Positions 19,763-34,085 are shown, counted from the stretch's first letter. The stretch: DNA of 35,402 nucleotides from Trachelipus rathkii (GCA_015478945.1 JABUQX010053438.1:1-35402); one strand, 5' to 3'. The notes: generated from the letters alone by a model not told the origin. Numbers and translations: made by a program.

Positions 19763-20400
19763 TCATTATATTATTATTATTATTTGATTATTATTATTAT
19801 TATTATTATTATATTATATTATTATTATTATCAACTATTATTATATTACTTATATTATCTATTATTATTATTATTATTATTTATTAATTTTATTATCATC
19901 ATAATTATATTATTAGTTATTATTATTATTATTATTATTTTATATTATTATATTATTATTATTATTATTATTAATTATTATATTATTTATTAATATTATT
20001 GTTATTTTATTAGTTATTGTTATTATATTGTATTATTATTATCTGTTATTATTTTATTATATATATGTATTATGATTATATTATTATTATTATTCTTTTA
20101 TGATTATGTTATTATTATTATATTATATTTTATAATTATTATCCATTATTATTATTATTATCTATTATTATTTTATTATTATTATTATTATTATATATTA
20201 TATATATTATTATTTACTTTTTTTTATAATTATTATTTATTATGTTATTTATTATTATTTTGTTATTATATTATTTTGATTATTACTATTATTATTATCA
20301 TTATATTATTATTCATCATTATATATATTAATATTTAATATATTTATTATGAATTATTATTAATTTCATTATTTATTATTATATTATATATTATAATTAT
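19763..20400 (+). repeat. (TTA)n microsatellite field
   Basis: Triplet repeat, T-rich on the plus strand, broken by TA and GTT steps. ORFs of 69 and 88 codons here (19784-19993, 20072-20338) are Ile/Leu/Tyr-only readings of the repeat and are not genes. Confidence 0.95.
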
Positions 20401-20660
20401 AGATATATATTATAATATAAAATTATATTATATATAATATTAGTATATTATATTATACTATCATATATATATATCTATATATAATTATATATATATATAT
20501 TATATATTATATATATACTGCCTATAGCTTTTATATAATACTCGCTAGCGCTGTGTGTGAGTTGTAATAATATATAGTTAATATAATTATAATTATATAT
20601 AATACCCTATATATAATATATATATAAATATTATATATACTTATATAAATATACTTTATT
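20401..20660. repeat. (TA)n-rich tract
   Basis: TA repeat with one short unique insertion at about 20517-20562. Confidence 0.85.
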
Positions 20661-22000
20661 ATTATTCCTACTATGACCATCTAATTTGTTCGGTTATACT
20701 ATTATTTATAATTAGGATATCATCTATTGATTATTTCTACACCTACTTACTTATATTACTATATTAAGTTAATAACTGTTTAATTCATCCTTACTTAGTT
20801 AAGGATCTGATGCCTCACTTCATCCTAAATATCACTAATTTAAAATCTCCTCTACTGATCTTTATACTTCAACCGTTTATCATTTTTATTCTATAAGCTC
20901 CCTTATCTATTCACTTTTTATCAATTCCAACTGTCTGACCTGAGTTCATCTCAATAACCTCTTGACTACCTAATAATTCTGCTCTTTATTTCTATAACTC
21001 TTTCTTTTTTCCAGTGTAATATTCCGTAGTATGTGGACTAATATGAGAATATTATTACCATCATTCTATTTTTCTCCTCCGGATTCGAGCTTAAGTATTA
21101 ATTAATATATTATAGTGATTTTAGTTTAAGTTATTATTATTAGTGGATCATCCTACTTCATATACTCAAGAACTCTCTAATTTCTTTCACTTATATTATT
21201 ATTTCGGTTAACACTCCATTTCCTGCCCAATTCCTCCACACTTTCTATAAGTGTATTTCTGATAGTTACCGATGAATCTACCGCATGCCATTATACATAA
21301 TAGGTATTATTTTGGAATATAGGTAGTGCCATTAATGTGTTGAAATGTATACATTTATAATCACTATCATTTTATAACCCTTTGTACTTATATACTCTCA
21401 TTATCTCTGCTGTTTCATATTATAATATAAATCCTTTTATTTACGAGTCATTGTATTGCTTCGTCAGATACTCTCATTGAATCTTCACATCATATTGTTT
21501 TAATTTTTCATTTGTATCTTCATAGCTCGTCTTATTTTCTCACTTTAATTTATTCAGTTATTATTTCTATATAATATTACATTATTATACTTATTATCAA
21601 TGGTGTTTATATGGGAATTTTTCTATTCTATATTTATCCTATATAGGTATTTAGGATTAGTTGATTACGGCAACATTAGGGATAATATTATCTCTTTAAA
21701 TTAGCCATGTTATAAACGTTAATTGCTTGATTATTATATTTATTTTATTATTATACTCTTCATACTTAACACATTATGATCAAATCTACATCCTTAGCTA
21801 TCATAAATGATCATTAAAATCATGTATTAATATATTAATTATTATTTTTATTTATGATTATTATAGTTATTTTATTATTATATTATTTTATATTACTTAT
21901 TTTCCATGTATTAATTATTATTATTATCTATTATGATAATTTCATCTCCATTAATTTGTATTAATCCTCTCATACCTATTTTCATTATTAATTTTATTGT
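20661..22000 (-). other. Unassigned island, possible second LINE trace on minus strand
   Basis: C/T-rich on the plus strand with no microsatellites until about 21830. On the minus strand at 21285-21195 a frame reads RFIGNYQKYTYR then, shifted, EELGRKWSVN, which recalls the segment after the FADD motif of a LINE RT (L-V-x-x-S-x-x-x-L, then EFGR-x-x-x-x-W-x-V-N). FADD itself is not visible and the rest is unreadable, so this is only a hint. No other gene seen. Confidence 0.25.
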
Positions 22001-22760
22001 ATTATTATTATTGTTGATTATTTACTAGTATTAGTGAAATTAAATGCGCTGGCATTTGATTAATGTAATTGGATGTCAATTATTATTGCTATAATTACTT
22101 TATCTGATTTAATTGAGGTAATTATTTACCCTCAGTTTTTTTTTATTATTTAACTGAATTAATTCCATGTAGGCGATTCGTATATAATATATTAATAATT
22201 GTTAATGATTATTAAATAATTGAATTAGTTATTATTTTAAGGCTCAGTGGAACATATTATTATTTATTTAATTATATTATTTATTTATATATTATTTTCA
22301 TTTTATGTTTTTATCTTCTTCTTTTATCTTCATTTTTGTTATTCTTCTCTATTTAATGATCTATCTCTATAATTGGGATTTATTAGTTATTTTCATTATA
22401 TATGTCGATTATTAAGAGTGATACTTCATTATTGATTTGTAGTATTCTCTAATTCGTTAATTAATTACATTAATATTGATTGACCTTATTATTATTATTA
22501 TTTTATTCATTATTATTTATTATTAATATATTATTAATCTTTGGAACTTATAATTTTATTATTCATTTAATTATTGAAACACAACAAGATCGCATTACCT
22601 TAACACTTATTTATTAATTATTAATATTATGTGTTATTTATATCTCTTTCTCATTAAAGATTTTTATGTAATATATACTACACAATATATTTATATTATC
22701 TAATTTTATATTATTAGATACCCGTTATATTTACTATAAATAAATAGTAGTATCTAATAA
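22001..22760 (+). repeat. TTA-rich low-complexity sequence
   Basis: Degenerate TTA/ATTA sequence, T-rich on the plus strand, with few perfect runs. No coding signal. Confidence 0.75.
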
Positions 22761-24240
22761 GTACTCTTTCGATACATGACTATCCATAATATATATAAAC
22801 GTATTTCTATTTTTATCATATATCGCCAATATATATTATAACTCAAAAGCGATGATAGATATTAGAAATATGTACTGTTACATTTCAAAGCTGAAATAAA
22901 GACAACACGAAAGGAGACAATTCACATTGTATGTTCATAGCAATTCCTCACATGTATTAACTTCCTCCAGGCAAACAATTTATGAACACAGACACGCTCC
23001 GAAGGAGCCTGACGTATAGTATGAGTACATACTACTTATACTACTCTCCTAGCTACGTATATATAGTAGTATATATAAGTAATAATACTTAGTCATATAA
23101 AACACCCTGTACTACAGTGTTAAATCAACATCTATACGGTTATTTTATCCATCACTAGTAGTGTTTAATTATTATACTATTTACTGTATAATAACGAAGT
23201 GATATGTATCCACTCATTATTTTTAGTCATGCTATACATCGCTAGATACATTTACCCTATATAGTATATATGTATAATTAATTTATAATGATATATATGT
23301 GGATTTATATATAATATATATATAACTTAATTACCATAGCTTCAGCCCGAGATTCTAAAAATAAGTGTATTTTTGCCATGTAAAAAGACGTAACATTATT
23401 ACTAGACCCTTCTCAGTATATAATATTAAAAGTAGTAGTATGAAACTGACATATTACATATTTAAGTACTGATAAAATTACTATACATATACCCCGAAAT
23501 ACGATAGCATGATACGTCCATTTATCGATGCCAAGATCTACGGATATAGTATAATATTCTCAGTGAGTAAGTATATATTTATATAATAATAAGAATAGTA
23601 ACTAATAGTATATACTAATACAGTTAATAGTAGGATACTGCTAGTCTCAATTATAACCTATATATATCTGACGTATTATTGCGTTGTAATATATCTAATA
23701 GGTTTAGTAAGGCACTAGCTCTGCATGGTAAGTATATAAATATGAAATATTAATAATTTCATATTACTTTTAATAATAAATAAAATTAGAGTACTCAGAT
23801 ATATATATATTAATCTAAATCATGTTTAATGCGTTATAATAATTATCTATTCTCTTTCGCACCGACACAGAACAAATAGATGATCCATTTTTTTAGTAAT
23901 TCTAAGTCGTCAACAATAAATTCCCTGTAAATAACGGGTAACTTCTTCCATAGAACCCTAATAATTACTACTATTCCTGACTATATCTATAACTCAGAGG
24001 GTCATATAATGTATAGCTTAGAAAGCCTTAAATTTACTCAGCCGTACATATAAATATATATATATATTAAACCTATTAAATATGAGTTAATAAAATTATT
24101 GCTACTATATTCAGTTTATGATACTATGATACTCTACGATGTAATATAACAGATAGTAAGCCCTCACCGACAACTCAAGGTGTATGAGTTGCTCATAACT
24201 AATAATCTAAACCTCTAGACTAAAAATCTGAATAGGTATA
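22761..24240. other. AT-rich unique stretch, no gene seen
   Basis: Many TATA and GTATA steps with short unique parts. All frames are short. Nothing recognised on either strand. Confidence 0.7.
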
Positions 24241-25060
24241 GAGTTCCATCGTGTTAACTTATAAGTGCAAGTGGGATTGTGCGGGGGCCGGGCATAGATG
24301 GTATTAGGAGGCAAGGGGAATTTATGCATATCTGTGCCATTATTGGGCGTCTCCAGAATAAGTTATGCAATTGCCCTCTTAACACCTCATAGCCATAAAC
24401 GCGTTATATTACTAATCATCGACAATAATACAATCAATCCTCTTCAATCATACAAATCCTATCTTATGTATCAAATATCTATAACATGATATATATACTC
24501 AAAATAGTATAGAAAAAGCACACTATTCACCATATTCGTTTTAATTTGAGATGCATTAAAGCAAGGTATTCCCCTTATTATCTGCATGAATTTATAATAC
24601 TATAATAACTTAACTGATGAATCGTATAATATTATATAATATATGTATATGTCATCATCTCTAGTATCGCAAGATAGAGCGTTGATCATATATCCCTTTG
24701 TAAATAGTTCATCAACACAACTCCGTTTGCATGTCCTCCAGCTTGAGCTCTCAGGGAATGTCCCCCACCCGCTCTAGTCTGGCGAAATGAGTTTGTATCC
24801 TAACATCTTTGCTTTTAAGGTTCATCTTCATACGATATGACAACTAGCACTGTAATTAACCTTTGTCAAGCACAAAGTTTTATTCTTTTTGATCCACCAT
24901 GCCAGGCGTTCCCTATGCGCCTATAATTTTAACCAGAAGCCCATGATCTGATTTCCCTTTTTGTTGAGTCTTTCTCCCATTGTGTGCTTTTCCCTCTTAA
25001 GCGTACCACCATTTACTGAGAGATGATAAGCACCCAATGCATGTATTTTAATACTATTTT
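24241..25060. other. Unique island, no gene recognised
   Basis: Balanced patches at 24250-24430 and 24700-25050. A 63-codon plus frame starts at ATG 24298 (reading VLGGKGNLCISVPLLGVSRI in part), with no recognised domain; I regard it as chance. The second patch is C/T-rich on the plus strand and may be an old transposon on the minus strand, but I could not read a motif. Confidence 0.5.
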
Positions 25061-26590
25061 ATATACTTATTATTAATAAAATCCGCCGAGACCTTTTTTA
25101 AAGTTAGTAATTCATATCTATATTCCTCTATTTCTATTTTCTCTTAAGCATCTTACTTTTAAAGACATTCTTACTAATAGTTATATACCCTTAACATATA
25201 GATATTTAGAGCATCAATCCCACATTACTTATCACATTATTCATGCTAATACCTTGTTAGATTACTATAAAATAAATTAACAACTTATCTTAACTCTATT
25301 TTAATCAATTTATGTGTAGAGATCCACCAATAGAATTTATTTTGATATACGAAGTAATCTATGTAACTATTAGTGCGACTAATTTACCAAAGAGCCGTTT
25401 TTTTACTAAGCTGAGATGAGCGACTTGACTTATCGAGTTACTTACTATTATCTGTTGACATATCATATCAAATAAATAATCATCTCTTTACTGCCTGTAT
25501 AATTTTTAAACCGTATTATATCTTCTAATATCTTATTTATTTATAATTATAAATATGAATATGTATATGCGGAAATTATTCGCGACTTAGCCAGCTCGTA
25601 CTTACTTCTTATTCTCGCTATTTAAAAACCAAAAATAAAGTCCAGCGCTAATATCAGTACACTTAACCAGCTATGCCTAAAGCGTAAATATTTATTTATA
25701 TGAACGATATTGAGGAGATAGTTTTTAGTACCTGATATAGAACTCTTGCACTACACCCTATGAATACCATTACCCTAATATACGCCAGACAATTAAAGGA
25801 GATAAGCAAAATTGCGAAGATGCGCAAATCCGGCTAACGATCGGTCCTAGCATATAGATACTCTCTCGCAAAGGCCAATTTTACTAAAATATAGGTCATT
25901 AAAAATATAACACTAGTCATCCAAAACTAAATACAGAATTAAGCTAGACTATAATAACTAATAGAATACCAAGATTTTAGCTAAAGATAACAACTACTCA
26001 CTGAAAATATATCCCCAATATGAAACATGGCATTTCTAAGCTCATACGTGCTTCTGTTCAACACGCTCAACTAACACTAGTAAATATATAAGTAAATTAT
26101 ATATTATATTTAACATAATTTACATCTTAATACTATATTTTTTATATACCATACTTTAATACTATATATATCAGTGATGAGATAGAATTAACTAACATAA
26201 TATTTTTTACGATTTAATCCATATATATAATTTCAGATATAATAACTGACTATTAGAATAAAGACTATCTGAGATATTAATTAGATAATATATATTTATA
26301 TATATGAGTAACAATATGAATAATATTATAGATAAATAAATATATATAGATATAATGTTATATGATAGATTAAATAATATATATATAACTTTAATATATA
26401 TATATATACTTATATAACTCTATTTTTTTATTGGTTTTTAATCAATTAATCTAATAATAGGAATAGTATATAATAGTACATTGATATTATAACTTACTAT
26501 CGACATATGTACCTATACTCTATTAATCCTATGCTGTACTCCCATTCTATCGCAAAACATGAAATATAATCATAGTACAATAGACAATAT
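25061..26590. other. AT-rich stretch, no gene seen
   Basis: Mostly non-repetitive AT-rich DNA with a TA-rich part at 26080-26420. No readable domain. Confidence 0.7.
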
Positions 26591-27260
26591 ATTTTATACC
26601 AAAACCCACTTGCTAGAAACGCAAGCTTTCGCCTACCATTGCTCAAATTTATTCTGACACACACGAAACCTCAAAACCAGCACACCTGTCCTCTATCGAC
26701 CATCGCCCATCATGTTCCGTGCGTGGATCCTGTATACCTTTCACGTATTATCCTTAGAACTCACATATCTTGGTTAAACCCCGTGAAGAGCTGATGCCCT
26801 CTCCGGGACTTCTCACGGTGCCCTCTACCTTACTCTCTAATAGAACTAATATATACAGTGTCAAAGCTTCTTCCCACAATTGAACAAGTTCATACGTTTC
26901 TTACATGCGAGCTGTTCGCATCTCCCAGCTTATGCTCCCACTGCAGCTCGAACTGTCGAACGTTCCACCCCCCACATACTCACCTGCCAATATTGCTATT
27001 TTATAAAAAAAATAGCCTTAATCCATTCTATCAAACTTCCGATTAATGGTGTAGAACATAGGAAACTATTTCGGTAAAATTTTATACCCACTAATTCTTA
27101 AAGGCACATTCGACCAAAATATGATAACAACCGTTCCTCACCTTCTACACTATCCTAAAAACCGTTTTTCCTGCGCCACTCAGGAATGGGTGAAGGCAGT
27201 TGATCATCTGGACGGGTCAACATAATTTAGGACACACATTCATAATAGACAGTGCTGCTG
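26591..27260. other. GC-richer unique island, no gene recognised
   Basis: One of the most balanced parts of the window. Two overlapping plus frames (26858-27046 and 26880-27077, one starting with TTG) encode 62 and 65 residues rich in His, Ser and Cys with no recognised fold; both cannot be real and probably neither is. The compositional contrast suggests a relict element or exon-bearing segment. Confidence 0.45.
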
Positions 27261-27955
27261 TAGGTATAGAGTGTATATCACTCTATGATCATTCATTTAT
27301 TCATGCTTTATTGTGATTCAAACTTAGTATATTACTTATACTGATAATGTATAATCTGTACATTATATTATTCCATAGTTGGAATGTTTTCTCTATATGG
27401 ACTCTTTATCATACATCATTAATACATTATTTCATGTATCAATAATATTAGATTGCTATTTATCCAGATTATTCTTAGCTTCCCATATTAATCCATAATC
27501 TATTGTACTATCTTCATATTTGACATCAATGGATACTATGAATTAATTATGTATTTTATAATAATGGCTATTCTTAACATAGTGTCTTCATGTCTCCTCT
27601 CTACATATTTCTCTTCACCTCAGAATGGGCCCCAAACGCATCAGCTTGGCATAAAATTATAAAACTAGCATTACTATATTATTATCAGATCTAATCGCGA
27701 AGTTAGACCGCTTATGTGGGTTGAAATGCTGACTGGTACGGTCTAGATTAGTGCTGTTTCAATCTGTTGCTTATGTTCATTATTATTATATGGGTATTGA
27801 GATGCTACATGACAATATGAACTCGATTTGAGTCAAGAATTGTAGTCAATTAATTGCATTAAATGTAGTTGCGCCGTGGCTGTACTAGCAAGTTATGATA
27901 ATATTTAGAATTCATCATGGGATCCTTGTCAATGTATATTTATAGATTACATATA
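27261..27955. other. AT-rich unique stretch, no gene seen
   Basis: Non-repetitive transition into the TTA field. Nothing recognised. Confidence 0.65.
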
Positions 27956-29095
27956 TTATATAATATCGTCTCTATCTTCTATTTTTATATCTTATTTATT
28001 TTTTATTTTCTCAATTCTATTATTATTATTTTATTACTTTTTATGTATTATCTCTAATCAATTAATGGTAATTACTACATTAGTTCTTGATTATTAATAT
28101 TATTTAATTACTTAATGTATTTCATTATTATCAATTATAAGCATTGAGATAATTATTAATTGATTATCTAATATATATTTGATTATACTCATAATTATTA
28201 TATATTTTAATTTATTATTATTATTATTTAGTTTTATTATTATCCTCATTGATTATACGATTAAATGTAGTTCCATTTATTAAGTTACCTATATTTATTT
28301 ATTAATCCCATGTATCAATAAAGTGTTTACATAATTTGCGCGCTCTTAGTTATTAATTATTAATATATTAATTGTATTAATTTATACTTTATTATTGAGT
28401 ATAAGTGTCATTATTATCTATTACATTGTGTATTATTTTTATATACTAGTTGAGTGTACATTCGTGATTGATTATGAGATTAAAATTACTTACGTCTGAG
28501 TAATTACCTATTCATTAACTCCATATTCCATTGATTAGATTACTTATGTCTTCTATGATATGCGCATGCCTCATTATTTATGTGATTATCTAAATTTTAG
28601 AGGTAGTAATGTATTAATTAATTAAATTATTATTTAATGCTCATGATAGTATTCATGATATATTAGTGTGCAATGATGATGAAGCAATTATATTTAAAAT
28701 GATATTTTATTCCTATTGAGTCTGTTGATCAGGTGGTGCTCTCTATATTATTATTGATCTCTTATACTTTCATTAAAAATTATTATTTTGAAAATTCCAT
28801 CAATCTAGAGTCTTTAGTATTTATATCTCTCTGATTTATCTACTTCTCATTCATTACTTTATATTGATTAATTTATTAGTTTTATTATTATTGTTTATTA
28901 TACATATTTTATTCATTATTATTATCTCGTATATACTTATATTATTATGTCTTAACTTATTGTATCTAATGATTATTGGAGGGAATCTATATATTATATT
29001 TACTTATAATATATTTATGATTACTTATTATTATTATTATTATTATTTTATATTATATTATTATTATATTATTTTATTACTATATTATTATTGTA

Positions 29096-29130
<35 letters not shown>

Positions 29131-29515
29131 TTTATTATTAGTATTATTCATTATTATAATTTATTTTATATATTTAATTATATTATATTATTATTTTTTA
29201 TTATTATTATTATTATTTTATTATTATTATATTATTATTATTATTATATTATTATTAGATTATTTTATATTGATTTATTAATTATGTTATCGTTACTTTC
29301 ATTATTGTGTCTTTTGTTATATCTGAATTCTATTATTATTATATATTATTTTTATTTTTATTATTTCTTATTTGATTTTTATTTATTTCTTTACTATAAG
29401 TCTTTGTCTTTCATCGACTTATTATACCGTATTATTAATGGTAATTATTATGATTATATATTATTATTATTATATTTCTGTATGGCTTATTATGATATAT
29501 GGTGAATTATATTAT
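27956..29515 (+). repeat. (TTA)n field, T-rich on the plus strand
   Basis: About 1.55 kb of degenerate TTA/ATT repeat, purest at 29020-29270. The 213-codon frame at 28864-29505 is the longest ORF in the window but consists of Ile, Leu, Tyr and Phe from repeat translation, so it is not a gene. Confidence 0.9.
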
Positions 29516-29785
29516 TTTATCAATTATTATTACTTGATACTAGTATAAAATATCAGGATGGTCGTTGTTTGAGTTGTTTTTATTGATCCTATGGAATATT
29601 TACCTTAAAAATAGTATAGTGTACATTGATGTAGTACAATAAAGGTGTTATATCTCTAGAATACTGAAGCTGCTAGGCAAAAACTAACAAGCCATATCTT
29701 GAATCAGCCGCATCAAATGTCATATATTGTGAAATCAGCTCACAAATACTCCACCGCACCAAATAGTGTTATGCCCCAGGTATAG
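29516..29785. other. Unique spacer at the triplet-repeat strand switch
   Basis: About 270 bp of non-repetitive sequence. Upstream the triplet repeat is TTA on the plus strand, downstream it is TAA. No motif recognised. Confidence 0.7.
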
Positions 29786-30515
29786 TAATATAATAATAAT
29801 AATAATAATAATAATATAATAATAAATAATAATATACAATAATAATATGATAATAATATAATCAATATAATAATAATAATAATAATAATAATATATAATA
29901 ATAATAATAATAATAATAATTAATAATAATAATAATAATCGATTATAATTAATAATTAATAATTAATAATAATAAAAAATAAAAAATAAATAATAAATAA
30001 TCAAATAATAATATAATATAATAAATAATAATAATAATATGATAATAATAATAATAATGATATGTAATAATAATGAATAATTAATAAATAATTAAAATAA
30101 TAAAAATTTTATACCAATAATAATAACAAAAACATAATTTTGAGTGGAAGAAAGCTATGATATTAGCTCTAAATAATAATAAAAGAATAATAATAATAAA
30201 AATATAATAATAATATAATAATAATAATAATAGATAATAATTAATAATAATAATAATAATAAATTATAATAATTAAAATAATAATATATAATATAATAAT
30301 AATAATAACTAAACAAATAATAATAATAATTAATATAAATAATAATAAATAATATATAATAATAATAATAATAGATTAATAATAATTAATTTAATAAATA
30401 ATAATATATAATAATAATTATAATTAGTTACATAATATAATAATAATAATTAATAGATAACAATAATAATATAATAATAATACTATTATATAATATAATA
30501 AATAATAAAAAATCA
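29786..30515 (+). repeat. (TAA)n field, A-rich on the plus strand
   Basis: Long runs of TAA/AAT with ATA and AAAT interruptions. Only one short unique patch (about 30120-30170). Confidence 0.95.
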
Positions 30516-30633
30516 CAATCAAATTTTTTTTATTCATGGATAGCAGTTACACTTTTGATCCTTTAATTAAGAGATACAATTATAATTTCTATATTATTTT
30601 ACAATTTCAACATGCACAATAAATCATATAAAA

Positions 30634-30855
30634 TCAGGATGCATTTTTCACTCCTATCTGATTCGGGGCTACAAATTTGCAAGGACATGTTGTGCTCTTG
30701 AGCCCAAATACAATACAATCTTTTCTTATGTTCCAATTGTAATACAATAATTTTGGGAGCAGATCAACTATGCTGACGTCGCTCTTCCTTCCACAGTCAG
30801 TAGATATTAATTTCATTAAAGTATACAAAATAATATATAGATAATTAGAATAATG
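30634..30855 (-). CDS. Unidentified 73-codon ORF or exon
   Basis: Open minus frame from just after TAA (30858-30856) to TGA at 30636-30634, in a 400-bp unique island between TAA fields. It reads TLMKLISTDCGRKSDVSIVD, LLPKLLYYNWNIRKDCIVFG, then LKSTTCPCKFVAPNQIGVKN. Balanced residue use and a CPC motif make it protein-like. The first ATG in frame is at about 30816; a TTG lies at 30828. TTGCAG at about 30868 on the minus strand is a good splice acceptor shape, but a stop lies between it and the frame. No family recognised; it could be a terminal exon, an element remnant or chance. Confidence 0.35.
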   Translation of the reverse strand, partial: HYSNYLYIILYTLMKLISTDCGRKSDVSIVDLLPKLLYYNWNIRKDCIVFGLKSTTCPCKFVAPNQIGVKNAS

Positions 30856-30929
30856 TTAATAATACCTGCAACTGTTAACGATCAAGAGTAACATAACTAT
30901 AAGCTATTGTTCATAAACACAATAATTAA

Positions 30930-32659
30930 TGCATATAAGAAAATAATAATAATCATAATGTTTTTTTTTATAATAGTTATAATATGAATAAAATAATACA
31001 AATAATAATGGAGATAATAATAATAATATAATAAATTTTATGACATAAATATAATAATAAAATAATAATAATAATAGAATAATAGTAGGATATATAATAC
31101 TTAAGACTAAAAATAATCATGAAATAATAATATAATAATAATAATAATAATAATATCAATTAATAAGATAATTAATAATAATAAATAAATAATAATGAAT
31201 AGATAATAATAATAAATAAAAGTGAGATAATAAAATATAAATATAAAAGGTTAAAAAGTAGCAATAATAAGTCTCAAATAATAATACATATAATAATCAA
31301 TAATAAGTTTAATAATAAATAAATTGTCTATATAGATTATATGATACTGAAAGATGAACAACAACAGCATCAAATAATAATTAAATTAGATAATAATCAA
31401 TAATAATAATAATACATATAATAATGAATAATAAAACTAATTAAATGAACATAAATAATAAAATAATAATAATAATACATAAATTAATTAATAATGAATA
31501 AAAATGTAATTAATAGTAATTAATAATTTGAATAATAAAATATAATAGATAATAATATAAATGGTTAGAATAATAAAGACACCCGAATGTAAACATACGA
31601 CGACAGAACCTAAGACGAAGAACTTAAAAGATATATAATAATAAATAGAAAATGACCTACAATTATTACATCTCTAAATAATAATCAACATATATAATAA
31701 GTTACTTTAGAAAGATAATAATAATAATAATAATAATATAATTAATAATACTAATAATAATCAATAATCAATAATTAATAATAATAGTGAATAATAATAA
31801 ATATAATAATTAATAGATATAATAATAATAATAATTAATAATAAATAATAATAATAATAATAATATAAATAATAATAATAATAATAATTATATTATAATA
31901 ATAATAATAATACTAATAATAATCATTAATATAATAATACAAGGATTATTTATGATTCGTTTAATCTAATATAGTTCAATAATAATTAATAATGAATAAT
32001 AGAAACTTTATTCCTTTCCTTGTACGAAATATTCTGGAAAAAATAATAATATAATAATAATAATAAGTAAGAATAATAATAATAGATATTAAATATAAAT
32101 AATATAATTAATAATAATAATAATAATTAAATAACTTAATATAATAATAGATAAGCATAAATAATAATTAATAAGGAGAAAAATGGAAGTGATAATGAAA
32201 ATGGTAATAAATAATAATAATATAATAATAATAATAATAATAATATAATAAGACATAATCATAAACTAATAATCAATCACATAATCAATATAATAATACT
32301 CAACTTAATAATAATAATAATTAATAATAATAATAATACATAATAACTAACTTAATAAACAATCTATACATAAATAATATAATAATCATAATACTCAACA
32401 ATTCAATATAATAATTCCCAATAAGATACATAATAACAATACATATAATAAATAATAATAATAATAATAATAATAATATAATAATATCTGTAAATAAGTA
32501 ATATGATAAATTGGTAATATAATAGAAAATTGTAATATACAGTGAAAATGATAATATATATTAATAATAATAATAAATAATAATATAAATATTAATAATA
32601 ATAATATCATAAATAATAATATAATTAATAAATAATAATAATAATTAATAAGATAATGA

Positions 32660-32690
<31 letters not shown>

Positions 32691-33342
32691 TAATAATAAT
32701 AATAGTAAATGGAATAATATAGGAAATAATAAAATAATCAATAATAATAATAATATAATAATAATAATCAATAATTAATATTAATAGATGAATAATAATA
32801 ATAATATTAATAATAATAATAATATTATAACAATAATTCAAATAAATATAACAAAATAATAATTAATGATATATAATGATAATAATGAATATAATAATAA
32901 TAAATAATAATTTAATAATTAATAATAATATAATTATAATAATTAATAATTAATAATAATATAATAATAATATATAATAAAATAATTTAATAACACTTGC
33001 TATAAATAAATAGTAATATAATAATATTAAAATAATCAATTAAACAATAATCATAAATAATAATAATTAATAATAAGTAAGTAAATAATAAATGAATAAT
33101 TAATAATAATAATAATAATTAATAATATAATAATATGGTTAGAGGGCCACTATACTTTTTTATTTCGTATTTTTGAGAGGTGTTCAGTCCGAAAAAATTT
33201 ATGTTCCAACTCACATCCGTAAACTATTTATCCTATCAAAATTTTAGCTAAAAAATAATAAAATATAATAATGAATAATAATACATATATATAATAATAA
33301 TTATAATAAAATAATAATAATTACATAATAATGATAATAATA

Positions 33343-33374
<32 letters not shown>

Positions 33375-33430
33375 TAAATAATAAATAATAATAATAATTA
33401 ATAATATAATTAATAATTAAACGTCGGTGC
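30930..33430 (+). repeat. (TAA)n field, A-rich on the plus strand
   Basis: About 2.5 kb of degenerate TAA/AAT/TAAT repeat with small unique interruptions at 31570-31630, 31960-32040 and 33135-33250. The minus frames at 30977-31159 and 32395-32841 (148 codons) are Ile/Leu/Tyr readings of the repeat. With 29786-30515 it forms a triplet-repeat domain of over 3 kb. Confidence 0.95.
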
Positions 33431-33735
33431 TCTGGCCTTACTCTTCACAAAAAAAAAAAGTATATATTTTTTAGATGTCTTATATTGTTTTCAGCTCAAA
33501 ACTTTCTTCTTGAGGAAAAAAATGTTGCAAATTTGTTTATCATTTATATTGAGAGCTTTATGAATTATTTAAATTACAAAATAAAATAATTAAATATGTT
33601 TTTAAATTAAAATTCAAACCTTAATATAAATAAATGATAAATCAAGGTTCACTGTTTTCCGAATCAATTTTTTCTGCTAACACTCTTTAGTTTGCTTTGG
33701 GGAATTCACGCGATAGTTCCTGGACTGTCCTGAAA
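33431..33735. other. Unique AT-rich spacer, no gene seen
   Basis: Includes an A11 run at about 33449-33460. Nothing recognised. Confidence 0.65.
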
Positions 33736-34085
33736 TAAAAAAATATAGAAATATATATATACATATATATAATATATAGTTATATATAGAGACTATATAT
33801 AATACTATATATATAGTACTAGTACCTATATACCTTACTATACTATATATATACTACCTATATCTATTATACCTATTATACCTACTATATAGTATATCTA
33901 CACGCTATACTATTACTATAGTATATACCTATATATATCTATCATACCTACTCCTACTAACTATACTATACTATGCTTCGTACTACATACCTATCATCCC
34001 CTATATATATATCTATACCTATACTGTTAGTGAGGGCGAGTATATACTATACTACTTCCCTATCATATATCATACTATACATACT
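33736..34085. repeat. Degenerate TATA/CTA-rich tract
   Basis: TA repeat mixed with TATACCTA and CTATACTA steps, C-bearing on the plus strand, unlike the pure TA fields elsewhere. Possibly an old TA tract that gained C by mutation or sequencing error. Confidence 0.8.

Noticed and set aside
19784..20338. Two plus ORFs that look like hydrophobic peptides
   Set aside because: Same cause: (TTA)n repeat.
24298..24489. 63-codon ORF starting with ATG
   Set aside because: No recognised domain, no supporting splice or regulatory signal; length is near chance expectation for a less AT-rich patch.
28864..29505. 213-codon ORF, the longest in the window
   Set aside because: Translation of TTA/ATT repeat; only Ile, Leu, Tyr, Phe and a few others. 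Open because the triplet repeat lacks stops in this phase.
32395..32841. 148-codon minus ORF, membrane-protein-like
   Set aside because: Repeat translation of TAA/AAT; the hydrophobicity comes from Ile and Leu codons of the microsatellite.
33135..33250. Another copy of the 13.8 kb foldback element (ATTTCGTATTTTTGAGAGG)
   Set aside because: Only about 20 loosely similar AT-rich bases; no second inverted end.
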